From Sparassis latifolia (taxonomy: Eukaryota; Basidiomycota; Agaricomycetes; Polyporales; Sparassidaceae): a stretch of DNA of 64,000 nt. Each line of letters opens with the position of its first letter. The first letter of the stretch is position 1. The translations under genes and the position numbers were made by a program. The notes under the pieces were generated by a model. The model did no database searches. It worked only from the letters and a program-made list of their open reading frames with translations, and had not been told where the DNA came from. This document shows positions 44,745 to 57,240 of this stretch, in pieces. The stretch lies in contig CM031556.1 in the NCBI GenBank assembly GCA_018466975.1, forward strand, positions 682,001-746,000. The letters are read 5' to 3'.

Positions 44745-47700
44745 TAATGTTCTGGAAAAGTGGTGGGCTGATTGTAGGGTATTGGATGTCTGGCACCAGA
44801 AGAGGCTCGCAAACATCTAGTCAGGAGTTGGTGCTCCAATGACTCAAACACTGGAGGTCTGATCTTTGCTTCTTCAAGAAAGAGTCCAATGCGATGATGA
44901 GGCATATGGAATGGAAGTTGGCCGAGGTTGTGACACAGCTGGTAGTATAGGCGGACTGTTACAAACATGACAAATATGCGCCCGGACGTGCTGTATATAA
45001 TTTGACCCTGCAAAGGTAAGTGCAAGACCCACATGCTCTTTCCCCTTCCTGCCAGTGCATTGCGCAGCAATAACCATGTCAGAGCACCCCTTATTGAATG
45101 GTACACAATCATACCAGTAAGAGGATGATGCGACTGACAATCAATGCAGATTACTATACATTGTTCAGTAAGCTGTTGACTGTCTGTATAAATGGTAGAG
45201 GTTCCAAGAGACATGTAGGCAATCCAACCACAGACTCCGAGCAGCTAACAGTGCTGCAATCATATGACAGCAAGTCCAACCCTTTGGAGCCATGCAAGAA
45301 CTCATCACAGCCCATCACTTCTGCATTAGTTAGGTCACCTGACCTGCCTATGAAGGACTTTGATCCAGCGCTTGCAGACAAAGGTGTAAGTGATGATGTT
45401 TTTTGAATTATCAGTAACTTATTTATTCTCAGAAATACTTGGAGGCCATCTCGCTGACTTGTGAGAGATACTGTGATGTAGAATCCTTGATGTGACATTT
45501 AGGACAATATTTTTACCATGACATTGAGATTGGCAGGGTGAGTGTGCAATTACCACAGGTATAGAACATCCCTAACTAGCTGTAGGTCCACATCGTAGAA
45601 AGTGTGTGCAGGATAGACCTGGAGACTAAGAAGGGGCCACTATCAATTCAAATTGAAGATGATACTAGGCACTATGTTAAGATGTGCATCATGGATATAG
45701 AAGACTTCACGGACATTCTGGATACACTCAAAGAAAAGGGCATATGGTGCAGCAGAGTATGTCATACACATACAATGATTCAACCTAATGAAGGACAGTG
45801 TGAGGATGTTCATAGCCATCACTGGCTGTTATTGCCAGTATGTCAGCAGAATCAGAGGTAACAGCAGGGTGGATCGAGTGCTTTTGATGAACATCTACAA
45901 TGTCGAACAGAAGGATGAGGAATATATGTTAGAGCATGCCATCCTAGCAGACATGGAGATGACAAATCTGATTATGCAGTGGGCATCAGAGGTGAGCATA
46001 CCACACAGCGAGCTTCACTAAGGAAGGGTCAGCAGTGACAATACCATCAAATTGTGAACATAATGGACACACTAAGTGCAGAAGTGTGCAGCAGAACTCC
46101 TGCTACTACAGCAAATATCCAGGAGTGCACCCAAATTGTGTTCAACACAGCTCACAGCCTGAATCTTGATGTCAGAGTTGACAGGCTGGTCAATGTCTTT
46201 ATGATCCTACAAGATAGTCAGGACAGCCTCATCAAGAAAGGATACTGACACCCGGAAATCTTGAAATGAGCACACTCCCTTCTGCTCCTGTAAAAATACT
46301 GACTAGAATTCACTGGCAGCTGGTCAATAAGCTCTCCAGACATGCCACGTGCGAGTTTTCCAGCAACATATTGATGTGCTGGAGGGTTTTGTATTGAAAT
46401 AAATGGTACCATTTTCTGTCGATGAGATTATATACTATGCAGTGAAATAAATGATATTGTCAATATTTATCTCGTTATGTTCACTCTAAGTGTCATGATG
46501 AAGAATATTCACCTCCTCCACTTGCTGCACCCAGCCAGATGTAATCACGTGATTTAGTATATAGAGGTTTTCACACACAAACTGAATTCATGCACTGCTA
46601 CTGTACTTTTCCACTGGGCTCTAAGAGAGTCTCATCTCCCTATTGGTTGTGATACATTATCCTCCAGATGACTCTTCTCACCTTTGCTGTCTGCTGCAGA
46701 TATGCATGGTGGAAGGACTGAGGAATGATGAGATCCAGGCAGCTGCTGCCCACAGAACTCTCTGACCTCAGTCAAAAATCCTCACATGCAGCTTTTCATG
46801 GCCTTGTCAGATTTTTCTCTGGAAAACAAATATCCATTCACCAACCAGTGTTTAACTTTCCTCTATTTAATGAGAGCACTACTGACAGCAGTGCTGGCCA
46901 CATTGCTACTAAGCATAATGGCCACCACCCACTATTAAGCATAATGGCTCTGCGACTGAGCATAATGCACCATCATTAAGCATAATGTCATATGATGTGT
47001 CACATTCTCATCTTCCACCACCATCACCACCACAACTATGCTCATCATATGGCAGTCACAATGCATAACTAACTCTCTTCTGTGCACAATGTGATAGAGG
47101 CTAAAGTTGGCCATCCACAGAGTGCAGCAGAAAAGGAGTTTTGGGAGCAAATATTGTCTGGCCCCCATACAGCTTTGCAAGGCTCCAGTAGTAATATTTG
47201 AGGGGTTCCGCCCTGCATCAGAGCTTCTATTGCTGCATCCATCACAAGGTATGCTGGCACGATACAGTGCCTGTTAGATTTGCACTGATATAGCATCAGG
47301 TTTATGGGATTCCGTTAGTAAGTATATGTCCTGGGACTCAAAAACTGTGGTGCTGAAATAATTTTGGAAATGAGGAAAGCATCCTCAAAGCTTTCAATAG
47401 GGTTGATGGGAGAATAGTCTTGGTGGTCTGGGCTGCTGGTGACAGAAATGTTAAGAATCATCCTCAATGGACATCAGGAAGATGATGACGAAGGATCAGC
47501 AGGTTTGAGTGAAACATCTGTTCTATGGGCCAGCCACAGTGAGTATCCAATGCTTGTATATCACAACATCTGTCTAATACCATCTAGTCGACTGGTCTGT
47601 GAACTCACCGGAATTACCGCCACTCATGACATTTGAACACACATTTGTTGATGAATTAAAAAACAAGGAGAGTACCACTGACAACCTCTTCACTAGTTTG

Positions 47701-48535
47701 TCCTCATCGTGGTGCAGCATCAATGGCTATCCAGAAATGTTCTATGTAGATCAAAACACAACTCAATATTTGAAAAAGGTGGCACATGACAAGGTTAAAC
47801 ACTTTGTATGCATGGGCATAATTGTAAAACAGCTGACAATGTTTCATTCTTCATAGCTGCCTTACCAAAATTAGTTCAGTTGTGGGTCATAGGGCATATC
47901 ACCAGGATAAGAAATAATGGCATGTATAGCATCATGTCAGTGAAAGATGAAAGGAAGGTCTTTATGGTGGTGAAGAAACAGCAGGAGAATTGAGAGCACC
48001 CATACTTACAGCGGAAAAATGAAGAAATATAGTAAGTCAAAGGTCTTACATTCAATAATCTCCTAACAAGTATCAACGAGAGCACGCTGGTAGCTATCAT
48101 TGCCAATGGTTTTAAGGAGAAAGTCTCAGATGGGAAGTCAGAGGTTTGGATGCTGCCTGCCTGCATCATTGCAATTCATAGTCCAAAAATGGTGAAAATG
48201 ATCAAAAAACATGAGGATTGAGTTGCACAGGATAGAGAGACAAGCAAAGAGTGCTTGAGAGTGGTAAGTACAAGAAATGATATCCGGCAAGGTACTCATC
48301 AGCACTATAGAGATGTCTGATCATCCTTCATGAGCTGTACAATCTGCACGATCTGCAAGGTGCACAAGGGTGCAGTAAAATCGATGAGAATGGGAAAGAT
48401 GTCTTCAATGTGATTGAGCACATCACAGAAAAGATGAAATCATTTGTGGCGCATGATACCAAGAAGTTAATCTCTATTCATAAGGTGTTGTCGATGTCGA
48501 ATCTGAGTTTGGATGCATGCTGCTTGAACAACATG
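44745..48535. other. Region with decayed, unrecognised coding sequence
   Basis: Short plus-strand frames of protein-like composition appear, such as KMCIMDIEDFTDILDTLKEK (45604-45861), MTFEHTFVDELKNKESTTDN (47599-47856), VKDERKVFMVVKKQQEN (47808-47993) and IEHITEKMKSFVAHDTKKLI (48410-48535). The last is cut by the terminus at 48536. They could be parts of one old gene or transposon; I cannot assign a family. Confidence 0.4.
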
Positions 48536-49570
48536 TTACGATTCCTGAGGTACGAAGTAATCGTTCTTATGCAGGATGAGCCCTTAATGGGCGCTTATCC
48601 CGTGACGAACTTCTGACCAAACCGTGGGAACAAATCTTGACTACAACTTTGTATGGGTGACTTGAGGTTAGGGTTACCTCGAGTTACAAATTTGTATTGG
48701 TGACCTGAGGTTAGGGTTATGCTCGAGCTAACTGCTTTGCTTACTTGACTACAACTTAACTACAGGCGGACATTCAAAACAGTTGTATTGAAAACCGACG
48801 CGACTTGTACAAATAGCTATCAACAGATGGGTGGTTGGGCACTTAGATTAGATATCAGATATCAGCTATACTTCAATATACAGCGTAACCACAAGGGCAC
48901 GTGGATGTCTGTATTAAGTGCGAGTATGCCAAATGTGAAATGCTCCTGTAGTCGTGACCGTTAGCTGTGGGCATAACCACAGGGACACACAGATGTTTAT
49001 ATCGAGTGCAATGCGGGTATGTCAAATGTGGCACATCTCTGTGGTTGTGACTGTTAGTTGTGGTCATGATCACAGGGGCACATGAAAGGAGGTGTCCTTA
49101 CTGTGCGAATACCTATCTGGAGTGCAATGTCTAAATGGTTGAAAATGTCTCATGTGGCACGCACCTAGGGTTGTGTCCCTTGGTTGCAGTTGTGACCATA
49201 GGCATGTGGAAATGTGCATATTGCCTGTGGGGACCTGTATTATAGCAGTCGGTGTGATTGCAATTAAGAAGGGCCCATGATAACAGATGGGTTGCAAAGC
49301 AGCAAGGTGAGAAGGGGATTTTTTTGACGGTGCATGAAGGGTATTGATATAAGTCACCATTTAAGGGAAAGTGAGAGATACAAAAGGGGCCTATCTCCTG
49401 CTCCTGTGTATTGATCATCTGCCAAGTGTAGGATGGCTGTAACAGTTAGATTAGATAACAGATAACAACACTACTTCAATATACATTAAGATTAGCCTCC
49501 ACAACTTGTTATAGTCAAATCTGTGCTTTGAGACTATCACCATTGAATTCAGGGCAAAAATTAGACCTAA
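48536..49570 (+). repeat. Left terminus of a type-2 element, with an internal minisatellite
   Basis: TTACGATTCCTGAGGTACGA starts it; the order of blocks follows 12850-13260 (GGGCGCTTATCC, GTGGGAACAAATC, GGTTAGGGTTA, GGCGGACATTCAAAACAGTT). The homology is interrupted by 48870-49450 and resumes (GATTAGATAACAGATAACAA, ATTAAGATTAGCCTCCACAA, TTGAATTCAGGGC). Confidence 0.65.
48881..49300. repeat. Minisatellite, unit of about 90-120 bp, about 4 diverged copies
   Basis: Copies start near 48881, 48971, 49069 and 49190 with AACCACAGGGRCACRTGGAT-like sequence and continue with GAGTGCAATGC, CAAATGTGGCACATCTC-like blocks. It sits within the type-2 terminus. Confidence 0.7.
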
Positions 49571-49689
49571 TTCACACCCTGAAACATTAAATTCTGTTGA
49601 GGTTTGAGTGAGAAATGACCTCGACAGCGAGATAAACCAAAAGAAAAATGCTTTGTCAGCATCCCAATCAGGCAACTGACTTACATAAG

Positions 49690-50010
49690 GTACCCATGAC
49701 TCCCCGAGTCATGCTCCCATTTTTTGGGCATTTTTCCGCATTTATTTGAGGTTTCTAACCCCTAAATACACTTGCCTATATCCGGAAAGCCAGTTGCCTT
49801 TGAAGGGCTTCCGCGTGCCCCTGTGGTCGTGCCCACAACTTACGGTCACGACCACAGGGGCACCCTCATTAGGGTGTTTCGCCGGAACTAATCCAAATTA
49901 GGCCACAATAAACCCAAATTTATTTGCCCTGGCCCAGGATTGAACCAAAACCTTGTGAAACACAAATATTTGCGAGCACCCAACTTAACCACTTGACCAC
50001 TGGGCTGTCC
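49690..50010 (-). repeat. Candidate tRNA-derived SINE
   Basis: On the minus strand from 50010: GGACAGCCCAGTGG, then a box A-like TGGTCAAGTGGTTAAG (49984-49999) and a box B-like GGTTCAATCC (49937-49946). The spacing suits an RNA polymerase III promoter of tRNA origin (Leu/Ser-like with long arm). A non-tRNA body follows to about 49690. It is not an intact tRNA because the acceptor stem does not close well. Confidence 0.6.
49815..49863. other. Perfect 17-bp stem hairpin
   Basis: GTGCCCCTGTGGTCGTG at 49815-49831 is the exact complement of 49847-49863, with a 15-nt loop. The arm resembles the repeated CCACAGGGGCAC core of the minisatellite at 48881-49300. Confidence 0.85.
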
Positions 50011-50149
50011 CAACTCTGGCAACTTCAGCTTACAAGTCATTTCACTGGTTCATTACCTCAGGTAAGGCCAAAAGTGCGGACTTCTAATTCCTTCTAATGG
50101 GTACTGATAAAGCTAGAAAGTCGGACTTACTTCATGCATTTGTAATCAA

Positions 50150-51000
50150 TTCTGATTAGTCTACAAGTCTGGATTATTAGCTTTCTTAGCAACTGTTCGA
50201 GGGCAGCCTTCAAGCAATATATGTTCAGACTTTTGGCAGATCTAATAGGTGCTGTGACCTCTAACTAGGCTACAAGCCCAGCTTACAGCAACAATTGTAA
50301 AGCATCTTACAAGTCTGGGTTTCTTTATCATTAAGATCTCTAGTAGAGCATTACAAGTTCTGATCTACTTGGAGACTTACTAGTTTACAATTCCGGTTTA
50401 TTAACTTGGTTAGTAACCATTGTAAAGCTGCCTTTAAGCATTACAAATCCGCACTTTGAGCTTACTTAGTAGGCATTGTAGCAAGTTGTAACTACATTAT
50501 AAAGTCACTCATTTGGCATACTTAGTAGGCATTCTAACAATTTCCAACTGCCCCACAACTCCGAGTTTCTAACTAGTCTACAATTCCGGGTTATTAACTT
50601 TGTTAGTAACTACTGTAGAGATGTCTTGAAGCCTTACAAATCCGCACTTTTAGTGCACTTAGTAGGCATTGTAGCAACTTGTAACTAGACTATAAAGTCA
50701 CACCTTTGGCATACTTAGTAGGCATTGTAGCAACTTGTAACTAGATTATAAAGTCACACCTTTGGCATACTCAGTAGGCATTCTAACTGCCCTACAACTC
50801 CGAGTTTCTAACTAGTCTACAATTCCGAGTTATTAACTTTGTTAGTAACTACTGTAGAGATGCCTTAAAGCATTACAAATCCGCACTTTTAGCTTACTTA
50901 GTAAGCATTGTAGCAACTTGTAACTAGATTATAAAGTCACTCTTTGGTATACTTAGTAGGCATTAAAAACAATTTCTCACTGCCCTACAACTCTGATTCT
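50150..51000. repeat. Diverged tandem repeats with TCCGCACTTTTAG and TTAGTAGGCATTGTAGCAAC
   Basis: Blocks recur at irregular distances of roughly 190-240 bp (TCCGCACTTT at about 50448, 50639 and 50880), each with AACTACATTATAAAGTCAC-like and CTACAACTCCGAGTTTCTAA-like parts. Confidence 0.7.
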
Positions 51001-52060
51001 TATAAGCACATTTGTAACAGTTTTTAGTATTATTTTTTGGAGTGATTCTTACAAGTGCATTTGTAATAGTTTCTAGTCTCATTTTTTGTAGTGGTTCTTA
51101 TAAGCAAATTTGTAACAGTTTCTAGTCTCATTTTTGTAGTGATTCTTATAAACTCATTTGTAACAATTTTTAGTGTTCTTACTAGTGATTACTAGACACT
51201 ATTGCAGGTTACTGGAGATTCTTACAAGTGACATCAGGTGACATATACAGACTGTTGTAAGCTCAATACAAACTGATATTAAGGAGTATATTAGGAGCCA
51301 GTATAATAGGCTATTGTTGACTTGCTGAAATCAACAATATACTAAGAGTTAGTAGACAACCTTGTAAACTATTGTAAGGCCCTTATCAACTCACAGGACT
51401 TAGTACAGTGTGACATTGTAGAACACTTACTACATATTATTAGATGGCATACTAGGAGTCAGTAGAGAATATAATTTCTTATATACATTTACATCCAATG
51501 CTATAGGCACATTTGTAACAGTTCTATCATTTTCTGTAGTGATTCTTATAAGCAAGTTTGTAACAGTTTCTAGTGTCATTTTTGGTAGTGATTCTTACAG
51601 GCATGTTTGTAACAGTTTCTAGGGTCAATTTTTGTAGTGATTCTTATAGGCACATTTGTAATAGTTTCTAGTCTCAATTTTTGTAGTGATTCTTATAAGC
51701 AAGTTTGTAACAGTTTCTAGTCTCAATTTTTGTAGTGATTCTTATAGGCACATTTGTAACAGTTTCTAGTCTCATTTTTTGTGGTAGTTCTTATAAACAC
51801 ATTTGTAGCAGATTCCAGTCTCATTTTTTGTAGTGCTTCTTATACATACATTTTTTGTAGCGATTCTTATAGACACATTTGTAACAATTTCTGGTGTTAA
51901 TTTTTGTAGTGATTCTTATAGGCATTTGTAACAGATTCCAGTCTCATTTTTTGTAGTGATTCTTATAAGCACATTTTTTGTAGCAATTCTTATAGACACA
52001 TTTGTAACAATTTCTAGTGTTAATTTTTGTAGTAATTCTCATAGGCACATTTGTTCTTGA
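51001..52060. repeat. Tandem 49-bp array, two blocks
   Basis: The unit is close to CATTTGTAACAGTTTCTAGT, CTCATTTTTTGTAGTGATTC, TTATAGGCA. Block 1 is about 51001-51180, block 2 about 51485-52060, separated by non-array repeat DNA. The array also occurs in the opposite orientation at 63165-63560. Confidence 0.85.
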
Positions 52061-53090
52061 AGTCAAAGTAAGTGATCTCAAAACTGTTATTACAACAAAA
52101 AAAACTGAAAAACAAGTTGTATAGTTTTCATTAGTAGGTGAATTATAATATACATTTTAAATTGAACTTGAGCAACAGTGAGTCTTCTAAGGCTGATAAA
52201 AATTGTAAAAACTGCCAAAAAATTGAGAGACTAAGAAACTTTTTAGTTATTACCAGTAGACATTTTAAGGCTCAAGAGAATGCCTATTAATCTGAAAAAT
52301 TGGTGGAATAACAACTTTCATAGTTCTGACTATTATTGGTGAAAGTATGACACTTTCTAGTACTTAAGATGCACTTCAACTAAATTTAAGTTAAAACATA
52401 GTGTTTTAAGATTCAGAAACATGAAAAAAAAAATAGAAAAATTTGTCAGATGGAAAAGTTTATAGCTACTCTCACCAAACATAGTACAAAATCCTTTTTA
52501 AACTGAAAGTGGGTGCTTTAAGCTTCACCAAAATGACAGAATAAGATACTTTATAACAGACAGATTATGTAATGTACTCCAAGCAAAAGTGAGAGTTTTC
52601 AGGCTTAGGAAAATTTTTAAAATGCATTTGCAAGGATGACATGCACAGAGGGCAGACAATGACAGTAATGAGTTTGTCAGATGCTATCTGATTGTAAGAG
52701 TGCAATAGGTGCATGAGTGCACTATGCATATACGGGAGTGGTTATATTGATAAGAGCAGCATGTGCTAGCAAGAGCAATGTGCATGGGCAATAAGGGAGG
52801 TAGGCTGATGAAAATAATGCAATATTGTGCATATATAAGTTTGATCCTATTGTCCATCTCTCTCTACCTTTTCTGATCTTCTGAAAACTTCTTCTATAAA
52901 GGACATGTGTCTGTGAAGATTGCATGTCTGTGATCACCTGTACCCCTGTGTGTACTGGTACTGGTCTCTGCACAGGTTAGCCCCACCCATACTCTACTCT
53001 GGCTATTATAAGGGCAATGGTAAACTAGGCTATTATAAGGGCAATGGTAAACTAGGCTATTACAGTCTTAAAGACATCTTATTATAACCT
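52061..53090. other. AT-rich non-coding right part of the type-3 element
   Basis: No gene. A duplicate CTAGGCTATTATAAGGGCAA then TGGTAAA occurs twice at about 53000-53055. Confidence 0.45.
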
Positions 53091-53130
53091 TTCAGGAATC
53101 GTTACTGCCATGCGAAGCAATGGCCCACTC

Positions 53131-54640
53131 TAAACTAGTATTTTGTGAAATAGGTATTTGTTGATAATGATGTGTAAGCAAACTCCTTGTGTTCCAGTCA
53201 TTCAGAAGCCCCTTGTGTTACAATTATTATGTAAGACAGTACGCACTATATTGTCTCTGCACACTCTTCTTGTAGGTTGCATTCTGATGTTATGCATGCC
53301 CTTGTATTAGTACGTCATCTGTCAATGACAATAATGTGAGATTAAAGACATGATTCTTGACTATGAATTGTTCAGTTTTTATTACCCTTTACCATCACCA
53401 TAGAAAGGTGAGTGCTGCCTACTATCAAGGTGCAGTACATTGACCAGGTCGAACAGCATGCTTCCAAATTTCTCAGAACATCTGGCATGCCAGATGCATC
53501 AGCCTCGAGCACCAAAGGCTCCTGCACTTCAAAGGATAATGGACAAGGCATTCGATGAGAAATCACTCTTCGGTCAGGTCACAATCACAGAGACAATGTC
53601 AATGGGCGACAGCCATCTGGACCCAATCCTGAAAACATTGTACATATTGGACAGATGTGATGGAGGGCCAGAAGCTCCACCCACATTTTCAATGCTGGAG
53701 ATTCAGGATGAACTGACGATAAGCAGCTAGTGCAGTATATAACAAGAGCAGAGGAGACACCTCAGGAGCATTGAAGAGATGATAGTGAGGAAGAATGTCC
53801 TGAAAAAGCAAAGTGGTAGATATCTTGTTGTGAGCGATAACTTGCTATTGAAAAGTGGCAGCAGATCTAAGAGAAATACTGAACATTGCATTTTATGTGG
53901 GGCCTACCATCAGCTTAAGAAACTCATTGATCATGCTAGGAAGAACTGCAGTATGTGCATCCAGACAATCATTCTTTAGCCTAAACAACCTAAGTACCAT
54001 AGCCATTTTCTTAAGCTTCAACTATCAAGAAGTTATATACTAGGAAACAAAACACTCATCTCCCATGACCAAGTGGACTGATCGGCAACTGCACTGTGCT
54101 GTAAGTGCAGATGGGAAAGATCTAGTATACATCATTCCCCTGTTTCTCAATGAGAAAGTTCACATATGCTCACTGCATACATTGTCCAAGTGGCTGAAAA
54201 CTCATCAGTTGTATATGCAGTAAGAAAAGGCAAGCTTACGGGGCTCATCAAACTTGTAAACAGTTGGCATGCAGTGGGTCATTTGGTATGCCACATTTTG
54301 TTCAATGGCAGGGTCACTCTGACATGGCTTCAAGCATGATGCCACTATGATCTCCTCTGACATACTGGGTTCTAGTTTAATGCATCACTTCATCTCATAT
54401 GCTCACTCCGTCTTACCTCAAAATGTATTAATTATGCTTTTAGTCTTATCGATCCAGACCAGTACAAAGTGCTGCAGGAACTCCACAAGAGATGTACAGC
54501 CAAGTATGTGAGCATGCAAGCCTTGTCTTTAATTGACCCACTACTTCTCAATTATGTGCAATCGAACATGCCTCTTCATCACCCAGTGGCTGGGCAGCGA
54601 TACTAACTCTTGGGAATTTTTCTCAGTGTCGACTTCAGTT
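53131..54640. other. Decayed, unrecognised coding remnants
   Basis: The plus frame at 53440-53730 (LACQMHQPRAPKAPALQRIM, GQVTITETMSMGDSHLDPIL) looks protein-like but matches no family I know. Later short frames are shifted. It may be part of a transposon. Confidence 0.3.
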
Positions 54641-54699
54641 ACTCATTCAATTCGACTCGTGACACCATTATTCAATTTGACCCGTGACACCATTTAGAT

Positions 54700-55114
54700 C
54701 AGGGGGAAGATTCTACCACACGAGGTTACACTTTGGGGTGACAAGACATGGACTCAGAGGTAGTAAAGTTGCAATATGCAGAACTTTGTAGGAAACTCAA
54801 ATAACAGGACAGAAGAGCTGGGCAACACAGCTAGAGTCCAGAAGTGAGTCACTAAATAATATTGAGGACCAAGTACTCTACTCAGAAGTGAGTTACTGGG
54901 GACTTTTATATCTACCTAGAGTGTGGCTGTACAAACCTGTGTAGTAACACAGGATTGTGGCTATAAACACAGGTAGGAATAGCTATGCATAGCCTTTACA
55001 TGGCCACGTATAGCACAGCCTACCCTGACTAATCAACAGGTATCTAGGTGCACAGCACCTTGCATTGCTTTGAGTCTAGACCTTTGGGAGACTGATAGAT
55101 TATCTAATCTAACA
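54700..55114 (-). repeat. Putative 3' LTR of a Ty1/copia element (minus strand)
   Basis: On the minus strand TGTTAGATTAGATAATCTAT starts at 55114, directly after a purine tract (AAGGGGGAG, 55115-55123). That is the usual order of polypurine tract and LTR. The distal LTR limit near 54700 is uncertain. Confidence 0.6.
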
Positions 55115-56224
55115 CTCCCCCTTAATCTAACCAGTCTTCCCTCTTCAACACAATGCAAGAACTCCATATACCTCCCCTGAACCCACTCATTCCAATGTTC
55201 CTCATTGTGCAATTTAGACTTGGATAAATGATCAGCTTCTATCTCACTCTCATGCAGCATCATAGATGTAAGGTCATCCAGCTTGTCGAACTGCTGAGTG
55301 GTGAAGTGCAGAGAGTGTTGCCAGATATGTGCATGAGGTGGCACAGCTGGGTGAACTAGCATGTGATGGGATGGTTTATTGGATGCCAGAATGGTGATGT
55401 GTTCCAATTCAATGTCAAGTGGAGGTGGTGCCAGCCAGACATGAGTGATAACATAGTAAAAGGAAAGGAGGAGGATAGCAGGGAAGAGTGCACCTGCAGT
55501 AATAATAAGGGAAAAGGGGCAAAGAGATGATTTGAACTGCAGCAGTGAGAATTACATATATGGCAGACATATGATCTGAGGAAACACTGATCCAAGAATG
55601 TTCAAGTCATATTTTGGCAAGATCTGGGTTTTTGACGATCAGATCTTCAAGCCCATTATCTCGCAGCAGTAGATAACCTTTGTCACCAGCAAGGGCCTTG
55701 TCAAAATGTCCACTATCATCTCTGCAGTAAGAATATATACCAGTGCAATTCAAACAGCCTCCACAGTGCCAGAAGAAGCACAGATCCAAGTGCTTCATGC
55801 TCCCATGATGTTCTGGATTTATAGAGACACTGGTCGCAGACTAATTGTCCATGTAAAGCATAGAGGCTTTGGCCACTGTATACCCCAGTTCTGTGAGAAG
55901 ATTATGCACCCAGAGGATTTTCTTTCCAGCTTCAACTGCAGCAATGTACTCGGCTTCTGTGATAGATTGGGCAATAAGGGACTGAAGCTTTCTACTCCAG
56001 CTGATTGCACCTGTGCCCACTTTTACCAGGTAACCACCAAAGTCTGAGACTGTGTAGATTAGGAAGAACTCCTGTACATTACTAGGACCATGGTGCAGTC
56101 TTAAGTCCAGGATTGGCACAAGACAACCAATGGCAAACATGATGTCTGCCTGCTTACTCTCATCCTCAATCTGCTCCATTTCTTCCTGTGCTACTTTGAG
56201 TCCACTACTGGCTAGTTCTCTCAC
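55115..56224 (-). mobile_element. Ty1/copia 3' end with RNase H
   Basis: At 55841-56224 the frame reads VSDFGGYLVKVGTGAISWSR, KLQSLIAQSITEAEYIAAVE and GKKILWVHNLLTELG, the classic copia RNase H end (ISWSR.KQ..V..S.TEAEY). The rest of pol is missing on the 5' side and the downstream part has stops. The fragment at 33998-34845 is a diverged copy of the downstream part. Confidence 0.85.
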
Positions 56225-57240
56225 ACCATAACAAAAGGTAAGTAAGCTCTCTCCATTTGAACTGGGCGCAATAACAGATTTATTTGCAGGGAATGTGCAG
56301 CATTACAATGTTCATGTATAGCTGTGGGCACATGGAGGTTAGGCTGATCTCTATGCGATCACCACAGTCACTGGTACATCTCCGAAACAAAGTGAGTTTG
56401 ACACCATTGTGCCCTGGTCACTGAAGTATCAATCACTGGGCAAGTTTGGTGCAATTATTGCATGCTGGAGGAGCCAGAAGATAAGGAAGCTGAGCATGCA
56501 GAAAGCCCTACATGCTTCTCCAATTCGACATCTTTGTCGCGATAACATTCCTTAGAGCTTGAGCGGCTGGGGACTGAATAATTGGGATTTCAGATCTAAT
56601 GGGTTAGAATTACATTGTCATTGTTTGTTGTCATCGACAGTTCACGATCTATTCCTAATGTAACACCCCTCGCACAGTACAACCAGACATGGACTTGGAG
56701 GTCCAGGTCTGTGGTGGTTCCCTGCACTATTAAATGAAAAAAGTTTGATGGTGCATTCATTCTGAAGGATTGGAGAGGGCCCAGGTGAGTAAAAATCAGC
56801 AATTTTTCTTTGTTTTAGCCATGCTAATCTTCTACAGCACATTTGACATTGTGTTCACCATCTGTGGTGAATAACAACCTCTCAGACATCGAGCATTGTA
56901 CAGCTCAAACTTTCTCACTCACATTTCAGTGCATGTTTACCAAACAGTGCTCAGGCAATATAGATGAGAAAAAGAATTAAATTTTCAATCTTTTTTAATG
57001 GTGCTAACAACATCTAGAAGACCTGACACCGATGCAGGGAATGTAGAGCAATACTGGTCCACATAGTACAATGGCCATGCACATCTGTTGCACCCCACTC
57101 AATGCCTGTCATACTCATCCGCGTGATCCAGCCAACATGCACAGCAACAGCATGCAGGCATCCCAGTCCTCTTGAATGTGACTGTGTCTACACAATGCAT
57201 CACCATCCTCATGTGTGCAATGCAAGTAATGGAACATGAC
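56225..57240. other. No recognised gene
   Basis: Only short frames of no clear family lie between the copia fragment and the right arm of the inverted repeat. Confidence 0.4.

Larger units (their letters stand above)
37523..53130. mobile_element. Type-3 element: 15.6-kb non-coding unit bounded by GAGTGGGCCATTGCTT
   Basis: Left end: GAGTGGGCCATTGCTTTGCA then TGGCAGGAACGATTCCTGAG. Right end is the complement at 53091-53130. The left 1.9 kb is repeated in direct orientation from 60899. Inside lie satellite-like arrays, LTR-like repeats, termini of other elements (44744, 48536) and a SINE, so it is nested. No transposase is recognised. Because the inverted similarity covers only about 45 bp and no target duplication is seen, pairing of the two ends is a proposal. 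Confidence 0.45.

Noticed and set aside
49937..50010. Functional tRNA gene
   Set aside because: Box-like motifs are present but the acceptor stem and variable region do not fold into a normal tRNA; SINE is a better explanation.
51001..52060. CRISPR-like array
   Set aside because: The units are contiguous diverged tandem repeats without unique spacers and the genome is eukaryotic.
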